Source of the DNA: Bombella saccharophila
GTDB taxonomy: Bacteria > Pseudomonadota > Alphaproteobacteria > Acetobacterales > Acetobacteraceae
Assembly (NCBI RefSeq): GCF_026385475.1
Contig: NZ_JANIDW010000003.1
Span: forward strand, 62,001 to 126,000
DNA: 64,000 nucleotides
Reading direction: 5' to 3'
A program made the translations under genes and the position numbers. Shown piece after piece: positions 53,496 through 62,096 of the stretch (position 1 is the stretch's first letter; every line of letters begins with the position of its first letter). A model generated the notes under the pieces. It saw only the letters and a list, made by a program, of their open reading frames with translations, was not told the DNA's origin and searched no databases.

Positions 53496-53581
53496 GGAGG
53501 GGTGCCCGAGTGGCTAAAGGGGGCGGACTGTAAATCCGCTGGCGTACGCCTACGTTGGTTCGAATCCAACCCCCTCCACCA
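53496..53581 (+). tRNA. tRNA-Tyr (GTA)
   Basis: A class II tRNA of 86 nt. The acceptor GGAGGGG pairs with CCCCTCC, followed by A and an encoded CCA. The anticodon stem GCGGA/TCCGC frames GTA at 53530-53532. It has a long variable arm and a T arm TTGGTTCGAATCCAA. No direct repeat of its 3' end was found on the far side of the adjacent AT-rich gene. Confidence 0.96.
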
Positions 53582-53632
53582 GGTGTTTTTCTTGGAAAAT
53601 TATGTTGGATTTGCTGGCTTGGCGTTGTGCGC

Positions 53633-55519
53633 TCAAGCCTGTTGCAAGGTTTCGATATTTCGACTGAGCACCTCTTTGGAGAGGGGATCGGTATCCGGGT
53701 TGTCCATGGCTCGTTCGAGAGATTGTGTGAGGTGTTCAAACCATTCTCTCTCACGGGAGAGGGGATCGGATGCAAGGAGCGTTTTTTGGAATCGCTTATT
53801 AAGCGATGAGAAAATGAGATATTGAGAAATAGCCGTTTGGTCTGCCAGTTTTTCTATAAAAAGGGTGGGGCTAATAAGATGGAGATAAGGCATTTCACGT
53901 AAGTAAGGATATTTATTCTGTACACCATGGATTAAGAAGGCAGCATTTTTATGGGCAATGATTTTCTCAAGAAGAGGTGGAATATTTGCCCTAAAGAATT
54001 CTTCTTTCTTCGATAGAAAGAAGTTTTTAATGTCAAACAGTAGGTCAGTATCGTTATCTGTGGAAATGTAGTTGCTAATTTGATGACCAGAAAGATGATG
54101 CGGTGGATAAGTAAGGTCTTTTTCGGTTAAAGAGAGGGTATCAATATAACGGATAATATAGTCTTGTAATTTAGAGATAGGATCTCCGTTGGTAACACCT
54201 AATTTGTGCAAGAAGAGGTAAAGATCGCATATATGGAGAACCTCTTCATCATCCCGTGCCATAGTGCTTTGGAAGTCATGAAGAAAATTATAAACGAGTG
54301 CGTTCCCTTTTTCTTTTAGATGGTTCTCATGTTCATAAAATAATAATTGTTGCCATGAGGGTGTTTCATCATCTTGGAAGAAATAAGAGGCTATATTTTT
54401 TAAGGCGGCCTCATCTAGTTTGCCATCATCAAGCATATTATAGAGGATGGGATATACATTATAATAGATTTGAAAACGCTGGAAATAAGGCTTATTGCCC
54501 ATTGTTAAATAAGCTTTTTCCGTCTCCGTATAACGATCAATTTCATGATGATTATCTTCAAGATAAAAATGCATATTAAAGTCTAAGATTTCACAAATCT
54601 GGGCTAAACTTCTTTTATGGAGGCATTTTTCTATGATAAGCCCATAGAGTAAATAGAGGATATCAATAATTTGTTGTTCATATTTCTTGCAATCATAATG
54701 TTTCTTAAAGAAAGTGAATAAAGCACTCCCAAATGTTATGAAGAAGGATAGTGTTCTAAGGTTCCTTACTCTTGTTGCATTTATAAAGGTGATGAATTGA
54801 TCTTCATGTTTTAATAAAAACTTTGTGAAAGCTGTTTCTGGGGTGCGGGATAATGTATCCTTCCATGTACTGCGGACATCTGGGCGGACGGATAATGTAA
54901 GGTAGATTGTTTTTTCTTTTATACGACTATAACGATATTTTTCTTCATCATTATTGGCTGCAATATCTTCCTCATGGGCTATGAGGATCACACGGGTTTC
55001 ACGTGATTCTACTAAAGGATGTATGAGGGCCAATATATCGGATATAGGCATTTTTGCATGTTCTATATCATCCAAAATTAAGATACGGTCTTTAAAGATA
55101 TTTTTTTTATGACCTTTTGGGGTAGGGGTCCCTAAAAGGATGGCTGGGTCTTTTTTATTTTGTTTTGTGGGGTGTAGATTGATATTTAATGTATTACTAA
55201 GTAAACCTTTAAAGAGGACTTTACCTAATTCTCCAACTTTTTTACCCCAAAAAGGGTGCATTGAGGCGTAAATAGCTTTTGTAAGGTCATTAGCATCCTG
55301 AATTCCAGAGAGGGATACATAGATGACATTAAGGGCGGTATTGGTAGTATGTTCTTTTTTACGTTTGGCGAAAAAGCGTTTTACAAGCCAGGTTTTGCCG
55401 CAACCACGTGGACCATCAATCATTAAAGCAAAAGGGGGCTTATTAGTGCCGTAACAATATTGGTTAAGGAGTGTTGCGATATATTTATTTGGACCGGCCC
55501 AGTTGTATTTTTTAGTCAT
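53633..55519 (-). CDS. KAP-like P-loop NTPase, AT-rich, likely acquired
   Basis: About 628 residues from the ATG at 55519 (MTKKYNWAGPNKYI), with GAGGAAA 13 bases upstream; in-frame ATGs at 55546 and 55573 give up to 646. Numbered from the longest form, the Walker A is GPRGCGKT (54-61), the Walker B is RILILDDIE (163-171) and VILIAHEED (195-203) follows. KYRYSRIKEKTIYL after that is the KAP-type layout. The long C-terminal half is helical, and no clear membrane helix pair interrupts the NTPase core as in many KAP proteins. The gene is visibly more AT-rich than its neighbours and uses A/T-ending codons. It stands alone beside tRNA-Tyr. A defence role is an inference. Confidence 0.7.
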   Translation of the reverse strand: MTKKYNWAGPNKYIATLLNQYCYGTNKPPFALMIDGPRGCGKTWLVKRFFAKRKKEHTTNTALNVIYVSLSGIQDANDLTKAIYASMHPFWGKKVGELGKVLFKGLLSNTLNINLHPTKQNKKDPAILLGTPTPKGHKKNIFKDRILILDDIEHAKMPISDILALIHPLVESRETRVILIAHEEDIAANNDEEKYRYSRIKEKTIYLTLSVRPDVRSTWKDTLSRTPETAFTKFLLKHEDQFITFINATRVRNLRTLSFFITFGSALFTFFKKHYDCKKYEQQIIDILYLLYGLIIEKCLHKRSLAQICEILDFNMHFYLEDNHHEIDRYTETEKAYLTMGNKPYFQRFQIYYNVYPILYNMLDDGKLDEAALKNIASYFFQDDETPSWQQLLFYEHENHLKEKGNALVYNFLHDFQSTMARDDEEVLHICDLYLFLHKLGVTNGDPISKLQDYIIRYIDTLSLTEKDLTYPPHHLSGHQISNYISTDNDTDLLFDIKNFFLSKKEEFFRANIPPLLEKIIAHKNAAFLIHGVQNKYPYLREMPYLHLISPTLFIEKLADQTAISQYLIFSSLNKRFQKTLLASDPLSREREWFEHLTQSLERAMDNPDTDPLSKEVLSRNIETLQQA

Positions 55520-55680
55520 ATTGAATATGTGTTTCCTCACGTACATAAAGTAGCGTTCCGTCTCTGAATACAAAGCGGTGAAGCCTTCTAGGCACGAGCT
55601 AGCATGTGATTGCGGCAGAGCTACATTGGTAAACGATATGTTAATCTCTTCGCAATCTTAGTCAATGGTTAGGAGGATGT

Positions 55681-58239
55681 ATGGCCAAGATGTCATCATC
55701 AAAGGATCAGTCTGCGTATGGCCACTCTGACCATTGGGGAGCGGCGGGTATGATCCGTATAGAAGGCGCGCAAGAGCATAATTTAAAGGATGTCTCGTTG
55801 GAGGTTCCACGGGGTTGTCTGGTGGTGTTTACGGGGGTGTCTGGGTCGGGGAAGTCCTCTCTGGCATTTGGGACGTTGTATGCCGAGGCACAGCGGCGTT
55901 ATTTGGAGACAGTCGCCCCCTATGCGCGGCGTTTGTTCCATCAGCTGCCCCCGCCAAAAATCCGTAATATCGAGGGGCTACCGCCTGTCATTGCGCTTCA
56001 GCAGCAGGCGGGGACAAGCAGCCGGTCCTCTGTGGGGAGTGTGACAACGCTCTCTAACTTATTGCGGATGCTCTATTCCCGTGCGGGTACCTATCCCGCC
56101 GATGCGCCTATGCTGGAGAGTGACGACTTCTTCGCGAACACCCCGCAGGGAGCGTGCCCGCGTTGCCAAGGTACGGGATGGCTCTATGATGTTGTGGAAG
56201 AAAAGATGGTACCCGATCCGACCTTGACCCTGCGGGAAAAAGCCGTAGCGGCTTGGCCCGGTGCGTGGCAGGGGCAGAATTTGCGGGACATCCTTATGAT
56301 GCGCGGGATAGACCTCGACACACCATGGCAAGACCTGCCCAAAGCTACCCGGGAGTGGATACTCTATACGGATGAAACCCCAACCGAGCCTATCTATCGG
56401 GGGTTGAATTATGCTGAGAGCCAAGCGGCTATCAAACGGGGAGAGCCTGCAACCTATCAGGGAACTTTCGCTAGTGCGCGCCGCTATGTGATGCAGAGCT
56501 TCCATGGTTCTAAAAGTGCAAAAATGCGCACCCGTGCGGCATCCTTCATGCAGGCGACGCGCTGCCCTGTGTGTCATGGGGCGCGTTTAAAGCCTGAGGC
56601 TCTCGCTGTGACCTTTGGGGGGCAGGATATTGCGGCCCTGTCTCACCTGCCTTTAGAGCAGCTTTATCATGTGTTGAAGGAGCAGCTTGCAGAAAATCAA
56701 CTGAGTGATGCTCAAGGCCGTGTGATTGAGGAGATTGGCACGGCTTTAATGAAGCGGTTGGAGATTTTGTTGGAGCTGGGGCTAGGGTACCTTCAAACGG
56801 ACCGCGCTGTGGATAGTCTCTCCCCCGGTGAGTATCAACGCTTGCGGCTGGGTACGCAGGTTCATTCCGCTTTGTTCGGTGTGGCTTATGTGTTGGATGA
56901 GCCTGCCGCAGGGCTGCATCCTGCGGATATTGAATCGCTTTTGAATGTGTTAGGCCGTTTGCCCAAGGCGGGGAACTCCCTCCTTATTGTGGAGCATGAC
57001 CCGGTGGTGATGCGTCATGCTGATTGGCTTGTGGATATTGGCCCCGGTGCGGGCCGTCATGGGGGGCAGGTGCTTTATAGCGGCCCGCCGGATGGTTTAC
57101 GGCAGGTGGAGGCCTCCCGTACGCGGCCTTATCTATTTGCTCCACCACCTTTGGAATGTGGCTCTAGGCGGCCTATAGAGCGGTGGCTTCAGATAGAGAA
57201 CATCACATGGCGGAACATGCAGAATCTCTCGTTAAAGTTGCCGCTGGGTGTGTTGGTGAGCGTGACGGGTGTATCTGGCTCCGGTAAGTCGAGCTTGGTG
57301 AGTCAGGCCCTTGTGAGTTTGGTCAGCCGTGCGCTGGGTCAGACGATTGAGGAAGCGGATGAGCGGCAAGAGGATGATGAGACCGCACCGCTAGTGGGTG
57401 AGGCTGTGGAGGCGCAGCCGGAAGGGCAGATTATCGCAGGGTTGGAGCATGTGAAGCGTCTGGCTGTGATAACGCAAAAGCCCATTGGGCGGACGTCACG
57501 CTCTAATCTGGCGACATATACGGGTATTTTCGACCATATTCGCAAGCTTTTTGCTGCAACCGATGCTGCCTGCGCGGCAACGTTGGATGAAAGTAGCTTT
57601 AGCTTCAATGTCGCAAAAGGGCGATGCCCGCATTGCGAGGGGTTGGGGACGGTCTCGGTCGGGTTGCTTTTTATGCCCGGTGTGGAGGCCCCGTGCCCGG
57701 TTTGTCATGGGGCACGGTATAAGGATGAGGTTCTCGCCATCACGCTGCGGAATAAAAGCATCGCTGATGTGTTGGCAATGACAGTGGATGAGGCTTGTAG
57801 CTTCTTTGCAGGCGAGGGGATCTTGGCCCGTGGGTTAGATACATTGGTGCAATCTGGGTTAGGGTATCTTCGCCTTGGTCAGCCCGCGCCGGAACTATCT
57901 GGTGGGGAAGCGCAGCGTCTCAAATTGGCGACAGAGCTGCAAAAGCGGCGGTCAGCCCCTATGCTGTATATTTTGGATGAGCCCACAACAGGGTTGCATC
58001 CCTCAGATACAGACCGGCTTTTAGGGCAGCTGCAAACGCTTGTGGAGCAAGGCCATAGCGTGGTTGTGACCGAGCATAATATGCGTGTTGCTGCGGCGAG
58101 TGATTGGGTGATTGATATTGGCCCCGGCAGTGGGGAGAAAGGCGGGCAGATTATTGCTGCTGGTCCACCAGAGGATGTAGCGCAGGACCCTGCTAGCCGC
58201 ACTGGGCCTTATGTGCGGGCAATTTTAGAAGGCGTCTAA
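55681..58239 (+). CDS. UvrA-like ABC ATPase (short UvrA2-type paralogue)
   Basis: An 852-residue protein, about 90 shorter than housekeeping UvrA. The first P-loop is GVSGSGKSS (about 52-60) and the second is in VTGVSGSGKSSLVSQAL. Zinc modules appear as CPRCQGTG/CPVCHGARL in the first half and CPHCEGLG/CPVCHGARY in the second. The first signature is SPGEYQRLRL, divergent from LSGGEAQRLKL in the second, which is typical of this subfamily. The region that binds UvrB looks reduced. It may act in drug or DNA-damage tolerance. It has AGGAGG just before its ATG and is divergent from the KAP-like gene. Confidence 0.88.
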   Translation: MAKMSSSKDQSAYGHSDHWGAAGMIRIEGAQEHNLKDVSLEVPRGCLVVFTGVSGSGKSSLAFGTLYAEAQRRYLETVAPYARRLFHQLPPPKIRNIEGLPPVIALQQQAGTSSRSSVGSVTTLSNLLRMLYSRAGTYPADAPMLESDDFFANTPQGACPRCQGTGWLYDVVEEKMVPDPTLTLREKAVAAWPGAWQGQNLRDILMMRGIDLDTPWQDLPKATREWILYTDETPTEPIYRGLNYAESQAAIKRGEPATYQGTFASARRYVMQSFHGSKSAKMRTRAASFMQATRCPVCHGARLKPEALAVTFGGQDIAALSHLPLEQLYHVLKEQLAENQLSDAQGRVIEEIGTALMKRLEILLELGLGYLQTDRAVDSLSPGEYQRLRLGTQVHSALFGVAYVLDEPAAGLHPADIESLLNVLGRLPKAGNSLLIVEHDPVVMRHADWLVDIGPGAGRHGGQVLYSGPPDGLRQVEASRTRPYLFAPPPLECGSRRPIERWLQIENITWRNMQNLSLKLPLGVLVSVTGVSGSGKSSLVSQALVSLVSRALGQTIEEADERQEDDETAPLVGEAVEAQPEGQIIAGLEHVKRLAVITQKPIGRTSRSNLATYTGIFDHIRKLFAATDAACAATLDESSFSFNVAKGRCPHCEGLGTVSVGLLFMPGVEAPCPVCHGARYKDEVLAITLRNKSIADVLAMTVDEACSFFAGEGILARGLDTLVQSGLGYLRLGQPAPELSGGEAQRLKLATELQKRRSAPMLYILDEPTTGLHPSDTDRLLGQLQTLVEQGHSVVVTEHNMRVAAASDWVIDIGPGSGEKGGQIIAAGPPEDVAQDPASRTGPYVRAILEGV

Positions 58240-58246
58240 AAAGGTA

Positions 58247-58275
58247 CTGCCCCGCCAACCAATATGGCGGGGCAG
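58247..58275 (-). terminator. Hairpin between convergent genes, likely terminator of the alcohol dehydrogenase gene
   Basis: CTGCCCCGCCA and TGGCGGGGCAG form an 11-bp perfect stem with a 7-base loop. On the minus strand TTTTT follows after a few bases. On the plus strand there is no T tract. Confidence 0.65.
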
Positions 58276-58285
58276 GTGAAGTCGT

Positions 58286-59359
58286 TTAGTCAGCCTTTAA
58301 CGTGCTCATATCAATGACAAAGCGATAATGCGTATCGCCTTTTTCGAGTTCTTTAAAAACGTCATTAATATCCTGCATGGCAACGGTTTTGGTGTCGGGC
58401 AGGATGTTTTTACGGGCACAGAAATTCAGCAATTCTTGCGTTTCACGGATGCCGCCAACGAGGGAACCAGTAATACGACGACGACCATAGACGAGCGGTA
58501 GGGTGGTGGTGGTAGGTAATGGGCCAATCTGCCCCACCATGGAGAATGTCCCATCTACATCCAATAAGGGGAGGTAGGGGGTGATGTCATGCTCGACAGG
58601 GATGGTATCAATAATGAGGTCGAAGCTATTGACGGCTGCCTGCATGGCCTTGTCATTGCTGGATGCTAAAAGCTTGTCAGCGCCAATGGCGAGGGCGTCT
58701 TGTTGTTTTTTATCACTGCGGGAAATGACAGTAACTTCCGCACCGAGTGCTACGGCTAGTTTTACAGCCATTTGGCCTAGCCCGCCAAGGCCGATAACAG
58801 CAACGCGCGTACCCGGCCCTACTTGGCAGGTGCGTAGGGGCGACCATGTGGTGATGCCCGCACAAAGGAGCGGTGCTGCCTTGGAGATGTCCAACCCTTT
58901 GGGGACTTTAAGGGCGAATTCCTGCCGGACAACAAGATGTTTGGAATAACCGCCCATATTGGGGGTGTTGTCCACTACATCAATACCGCCATAAACACCA
59001 TTCATGCCGATGGGATGCTTTTGCCCCTCGCGGCAATATTGCTCCTCCCCTTTGCGGCATTGGTCACAATTTTGGCAGCTATCGACCATGCAGCCGACGG
59101 CTACAATATCGCCAATCTTATGGCGGGTTACATCCGGGCCTGTCTCGATGACACGGCCAATAATCTCATGGCCTGGTATAGCAGGGTAGGGTGTATGGCC
59201 CCAGTCATTGCGGACCCAATGCAGGTCGGAATGACAAACACCGCAATAGAGAATTTCCATCACAACATCGTTGGGGCGAGGGTTGCGGCGGTCAAAATGG
59301 AAGGGGTTGAGTGTATCCTCAGCGGAGGTGCAGGCAAAACCGACAGTACGCATAGCCAC
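58286..59359 (-). CDS. Zinc-dependent NAD(P) alcohol dehydrogenase (YahK/CAD-like)
   Basis: A 357-residue medium-chain dehydrogenase. The catalytic zinc ligands are in ILYCGVCHSDLHW and the following PGHE (about 36-66). Four structural-zinc cysteines lie in CMVDSCQNCDQC and the later QYC. The nucleotide fold is VAVIGLGGLGQMAVKLAVAL (about 185-204). It belongs to the YahK/cinnamyl-alcohol group, which reduces aldehydes with NADPH. It lies downstream of the broken AraC gene and mdaB on the same strand, suggesting an aldehyde/quinone response group. Confidence 0.92.
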   Translation of the reverse strand: MAMRTVGFACTSAEDTLNPFHFDRRNPRPNDVVMEILYCGVCHSDLHWVRNDWGHTPYPAIPGHEIIGRVIETGPDVTRHKIGDIVAVGCMVDSCQNCDQCRKGEEQYCREGQKHPIGMNGVYGGIDVVDNTPNMGGYSKHLVVRQEFALKVPKGLDISKAAPLLCAGITTWSPLRTCQVGPGTRVAVIGLGGLGQMAVKLAVALGAEVTVISRSDKKQQDALAIGADKLLASSNDKAMQAAVNSFDLIIDTIPVEHDITPYLPLLDVDGTFSMVGQIGPLPTTTTLPLVYGRRRITGSLVGGIRETQELLNFCARKNILPDTKTVAMQDINDVFKELEKGDTHYRFVIDMSTLKAD

Positions 59360-59465
59360 GATCCTTCATCAAAGGCAGTGTTATAATTTTGAGCCTGTAA
59401 GCTTTTAGCAGCTTATGGAGGAATGGCTGTATGTTCAACGCAGTAGAGTTAATGGCAGCCCTGCG

Positions 59466-60421
59466 TTAGAACCAGACATCCTCATGCTGGCGTTTATACG
59501 CCTCAATACCGATTGTGCGGATATGTTGGAGGTCCGCATGGGGAGGGCGACCAAAGATATGTTTATAATCGCGGCTGAATTGGGAAGGGCTGTCATACCC
59601 TACTAAAAAACCAGCATGAGCGGCTTTAGTGCCTTCATGCACCATAAGACGGCGTGCTTCTTGGAGGCGGAGTTTCGTCCGATATTGGACGGGCGTCATG
59701 CCGGTAAGCTCGCTAAAACGTTTATAGAAGGTGGATTGTCCCATTCCTGCGATGGTGACGAGCGTATTCATCTCAAAATGTTCGTGGAAATGGTGGCGAA
59801 GGTAATTGAGCGCTCGGTTAATGCGTGAAAGATCACTATGGCTTTGGGCAATATCGCGCAAAACATGGCCTTGTTGGCCATGTAGAAAATAATAAAGAAG
59901 CTCTTTTTTATAAAGTTGGGCTAAAAAATGAGAATTTTTATCTGGGTCTAGGAGGTTAACAAGGCGAAGGAGCGCATGGAGGATGTTATCTGTGATGTTG
60001 CTAAGGCCCATAGCAGGATAGGCCGTTGTAACGGTGTTATGAAGAGAGTGCGGTGAGGGGATGTTTGTGTGGGTGGTTTGGCTCTCTCGTATAATCTCGT
60101 TTATCTCGGAGGGGGAAAAGCTAATGCAAACTGCAAGATGCGGTGCGGCTGCAGAAGCACGCGTAATTTGCCCAGAGACGGGGAGGTCTAACGTGGAGAT
60201 GAGATATTGGCTCTCATCGTAAAGAATAGGGCGATCATGTAAATAGAGGACCTTCTCCCCCTGCACGACGATGTAAATGCGTGGTTCATATACGACAAGG
60301 ACAGGGTCGGTTATGGTCTCAGTACGATATAATGTGAGAAAATCACATATCGTATGGGTAACCGGGCCCGTACAATGGGGGTAATAGCCGCTTGCAGGGC
60401 AGCAAGAGGGGGGTGTGGCAT
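59466..60421 (-). pseudogene. AraC-family regulator with a frameshift near its start
   Basis: The open frame from a GTG at 60266 gives 266 residues. They cover most of the AraC_N sensor domain (DESQYLISTLDLPVSGQITRAS) and an intact HTH (ALNYLRHHFHEHFEMNTLV, then ..QSTFYKRFSELTGMTPVQYR). Sequence upstream in the same frame still encodes family text (TDPVLVVYEPRIYIVVQGEK) but has no start codon. The expected N-terminus MPHPPLAALQAAITPIV is in another frame, starting at the ATG at 60421. A single missing base between about 60365 and 60388 would join them. This is either a disrupted gene, a sequencing error in a GGGCCC run, or an unusual start. It lies 12 bases behind mdaB. Confidence 0.75.
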
Positions 60422-60433
60422 AGCCCCTAGAGA

Positions 60434-61021
60434 CTATAGGGGTAAGATGACACGTTCAATATGTTTCTGATAAGCTTCTTTTAGAGCGGGGAGATTAGGG
60501 TTCTTCATCACATCAGTGGCAAGGAAAGTCGGCAAACGCTCCATCCCAAGGAAGGCATGAGCGCGGTAAAAAGGGAATAAAACCGCATCAATCCCACCAC
60601 CGTTGAAGAACTGGTTAGGCTCCTCAAACGCCTCAAGAGGGGCGTTCCATGTCGTAGAGACCATAAAGCGTTTGCCATGGAGGAGCCCCCCAGAGCCATA
60701 GAGCTTGGTTGGGTCATGGCGGCTACGCCCATCATTTTTATAAAAAATACCATGCGCCTCGGTGAAAACATCATCCATATATTTTTTGAGAGGCCATGGC
60801 GTACCCATCCACCAGCCAGGGAATTGGTAAAGGATAATATCTGCGTTTTGGAAGGCTTTTATCTCATCATCAAGATTATAGCCTTGCTCAATGATGGTTT
60901 GGCTGATCGTAAAACCAGTTTTTACGAGCAGGGCAGCGGCATGCTCTTGTAATGTTTGGTTTAGTTTCCCAGCGGAATGGGCAAAAGCTTTTGCCCCATT
61001 GATGAGGTGACAGTGTGTCAT
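60434..61021 (-). CDS. mdaB: NADPH:quinone oxidoreductase MdaB
   Basis: A 195-residue flavodoxin-fold enzyme with FAD and NADPH. The start CHLINGAKAFAHSAGKLNQTL, the central QFPGWWMGTPWPLKKYMDDV, and DPTKLYGSGGLLHGKRFMVS match MdaB throughout. It makes two-electron reductions of quinones and protects against redox cycling. It is first of a likely mdaB-AraC-alcohol dehydrogenase unit. Upstream a TTGACG and a TATAAA lie 14 bases apart, closer than usual, which may be a regulated promoter. Confidence 0.94.
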   Translation of the reverse strand: MTHCHLINGAKAFAHSAGKLNQTLQEHAAALLVKTGFTISQTIIEQGYNLDDEIKAFQNADIILYQFPGWWMGTPWPLKKYMDDVFTEAHGIFYKNDGRSRHDPTKLYGSGGLLHGKRFMVSTTWNAPLEAFEEPNQFFNGGGIDAVLFPFYRAHAFLGMERLPTFLATDVMKNPNLPALKEAYQKHIERVILPL

Positions 61022-61154
61022 GATGGAGTCGTTTCGTTATGGCTTTGTTAATGCCTTGTTTTATAGATGGCTACGCCCCCGTCAAGAGGGCAGAAAACCT
61101 CAAGACGTCCATTAAAAAGCGATAAAATGGCCTTAAATTAAAGGAATATTCTTA

Positions 61155-61182
61155 TTGCATTTAAATTTTACAAGGTTATTTT
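61155..61182 (+). promoter_or_regulatory. Weak candidate promoter of the flagellar regulator
   Basis: TTGCAT is followed after 16 bases by TATTTT in a very AT-rich stretch, 48 bases ahead of the regulator's start. It is motif-based only. Confidence 0.3.
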
Positions 61183-61229
61183 AATGTCGTGTTAGCGTTA
61201 AGTCTTGATAGCAGGGAAATGTTAAAACG

Positions 61230-62081
61230 ATGACAAAAAGGAAAACTGCCATGCGGTTGATCTGTGTCGGTGATAGCCCGAAGAATATGGATGGTCGCCC
61301 CTGTTCTACTCTTTCAGAAGCGGTGTCAGAGGGGGGTATTTTCTTACGTATCTCTGGCCGTGAGGGTGTCCTGAGTGCTTTGCGTAATGATCAGTCCGAT
61401 GTGGCGGTGATCCAGCAGACAAGCCCAGACCCGTTGTTGATCAGAACGATCCGTAACAACCGTTTTAGCCTGCCGATTTTGATTATCGCGCGTAATTTAA
61501 CAGCTGAGAATGTGGCAGATGCCCTTGCAGCAGGTGCGGATGATTGCGTGCCAATTACTGTTGGGCCGATTGAGCTTTTAGCCCGTCTTAAGGCCATTGT
61601 GCGGCGTGTGATGGACCATGGGGTGACAAGTCAGATCATCAATGTTGGTCGTCTGACTGTTAAAGAAGATATGCGTGAGGTCTTGGTGGATGAAGAGATC
61701 CTGCCTTTAACGCAGGGGGAATATGATATTATGTCCCTCATGGTGCGTCGTCGGGGGAGCCTGCTTAACAAGGCTGCGATTTTGTCCACCCTTTATGCAG
61801 GGCGGGAGAAGCCCATCAGCAAGACAATTGATGTCATGGTGTGCCGTATCCGGCAGAAATTGCGCTCCCGTGGGATTCAAAAGCCTTTTATCACCAGTTG
61901 GGGGATGGGGTATCGCCTTAATGAGGAGGCTTTTCTTCCGTTGGGTGCGCGGGCTGAGGATGCTTGTGATCCTGCTCATCGCCAAGGGCTGCGGGAGTCT
62001 AGCATGCCGGTTTCAGCAGGTTTTGGTGTGACCGCTATGGCTGGTGAAGGCGTGAGCATGCAGCCGGTTCCTCAAGGTTAA
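61230..62081 (+). CDS. OmpR/CtrA-type response regulator with degenerate receiver (FtcR-like)
   Basis: A 283-residue protein with an N-terminal receiver-like domain (about 8-120) and a winged-helix output domain (about 140-235). The output domain is strongly CtrA-like: LTQGEYDIMSLMVRRRGSLL, then KTIDVMVCRIRQKLRSRG and GMGYRL. In the receiver the phospho-acceptor Asp is replaced (VAVIQQTSPDP) and the conserved Lys is absent (ADDCVPITVG). It is probably phosphorylation-independent. Position directly ahead of fliL-fliM suggests a flagellar regulator like FtcR. A Met at residue 8 (MRLICVGD) is an alternative start. The C-terminal about 45 residues are unassigned. Confidence 0.8.
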   Translation: MTKRKTAMRLICVGDSPKNMDGRPCSTLSEAVSEGGIFLRISGREGVLSALRNDQSDVAVIQQTSPDPLLIRTIRNNRFSLPILIIARNLTAENVADALAAGADDCVPITVGPIELLARLKAIVRRVMDHGVTSQIINVGRLTVKEDMREVLVDEEILPLTQGEYDIMSLMVRRRGSLLNKAAILSTLYAGREKPISKTIDVMVCRIRQKLRSRGIQKPFITSWGMGYRLNEEAFLPLGARAEDACDPAHRQGLRESSMPVSAGFGVTAMAGEGVSMQPVPQG

Positions 62082-62096
62082 GGGTAGGCAGGCTGT

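Noticed and set aside
53560-55680. tRNA-Tyr as an integration site with att repeats flanking the AT-rich gene
   Set aside because: I looked for a copy of the tRNA 3' end (TTCGAATCCAACCCCCTCC) on the far side of the gene and found none, and no integrase is present.
60355-60390. Programmed -1 frameshifting in the AraC gene
   Set aside because: The codons in the first frame around the junction (CGG GCC CGG) do not form an X-XXY-YYZ slippery site in the correct phase. A mutation or sequence error is simpler.
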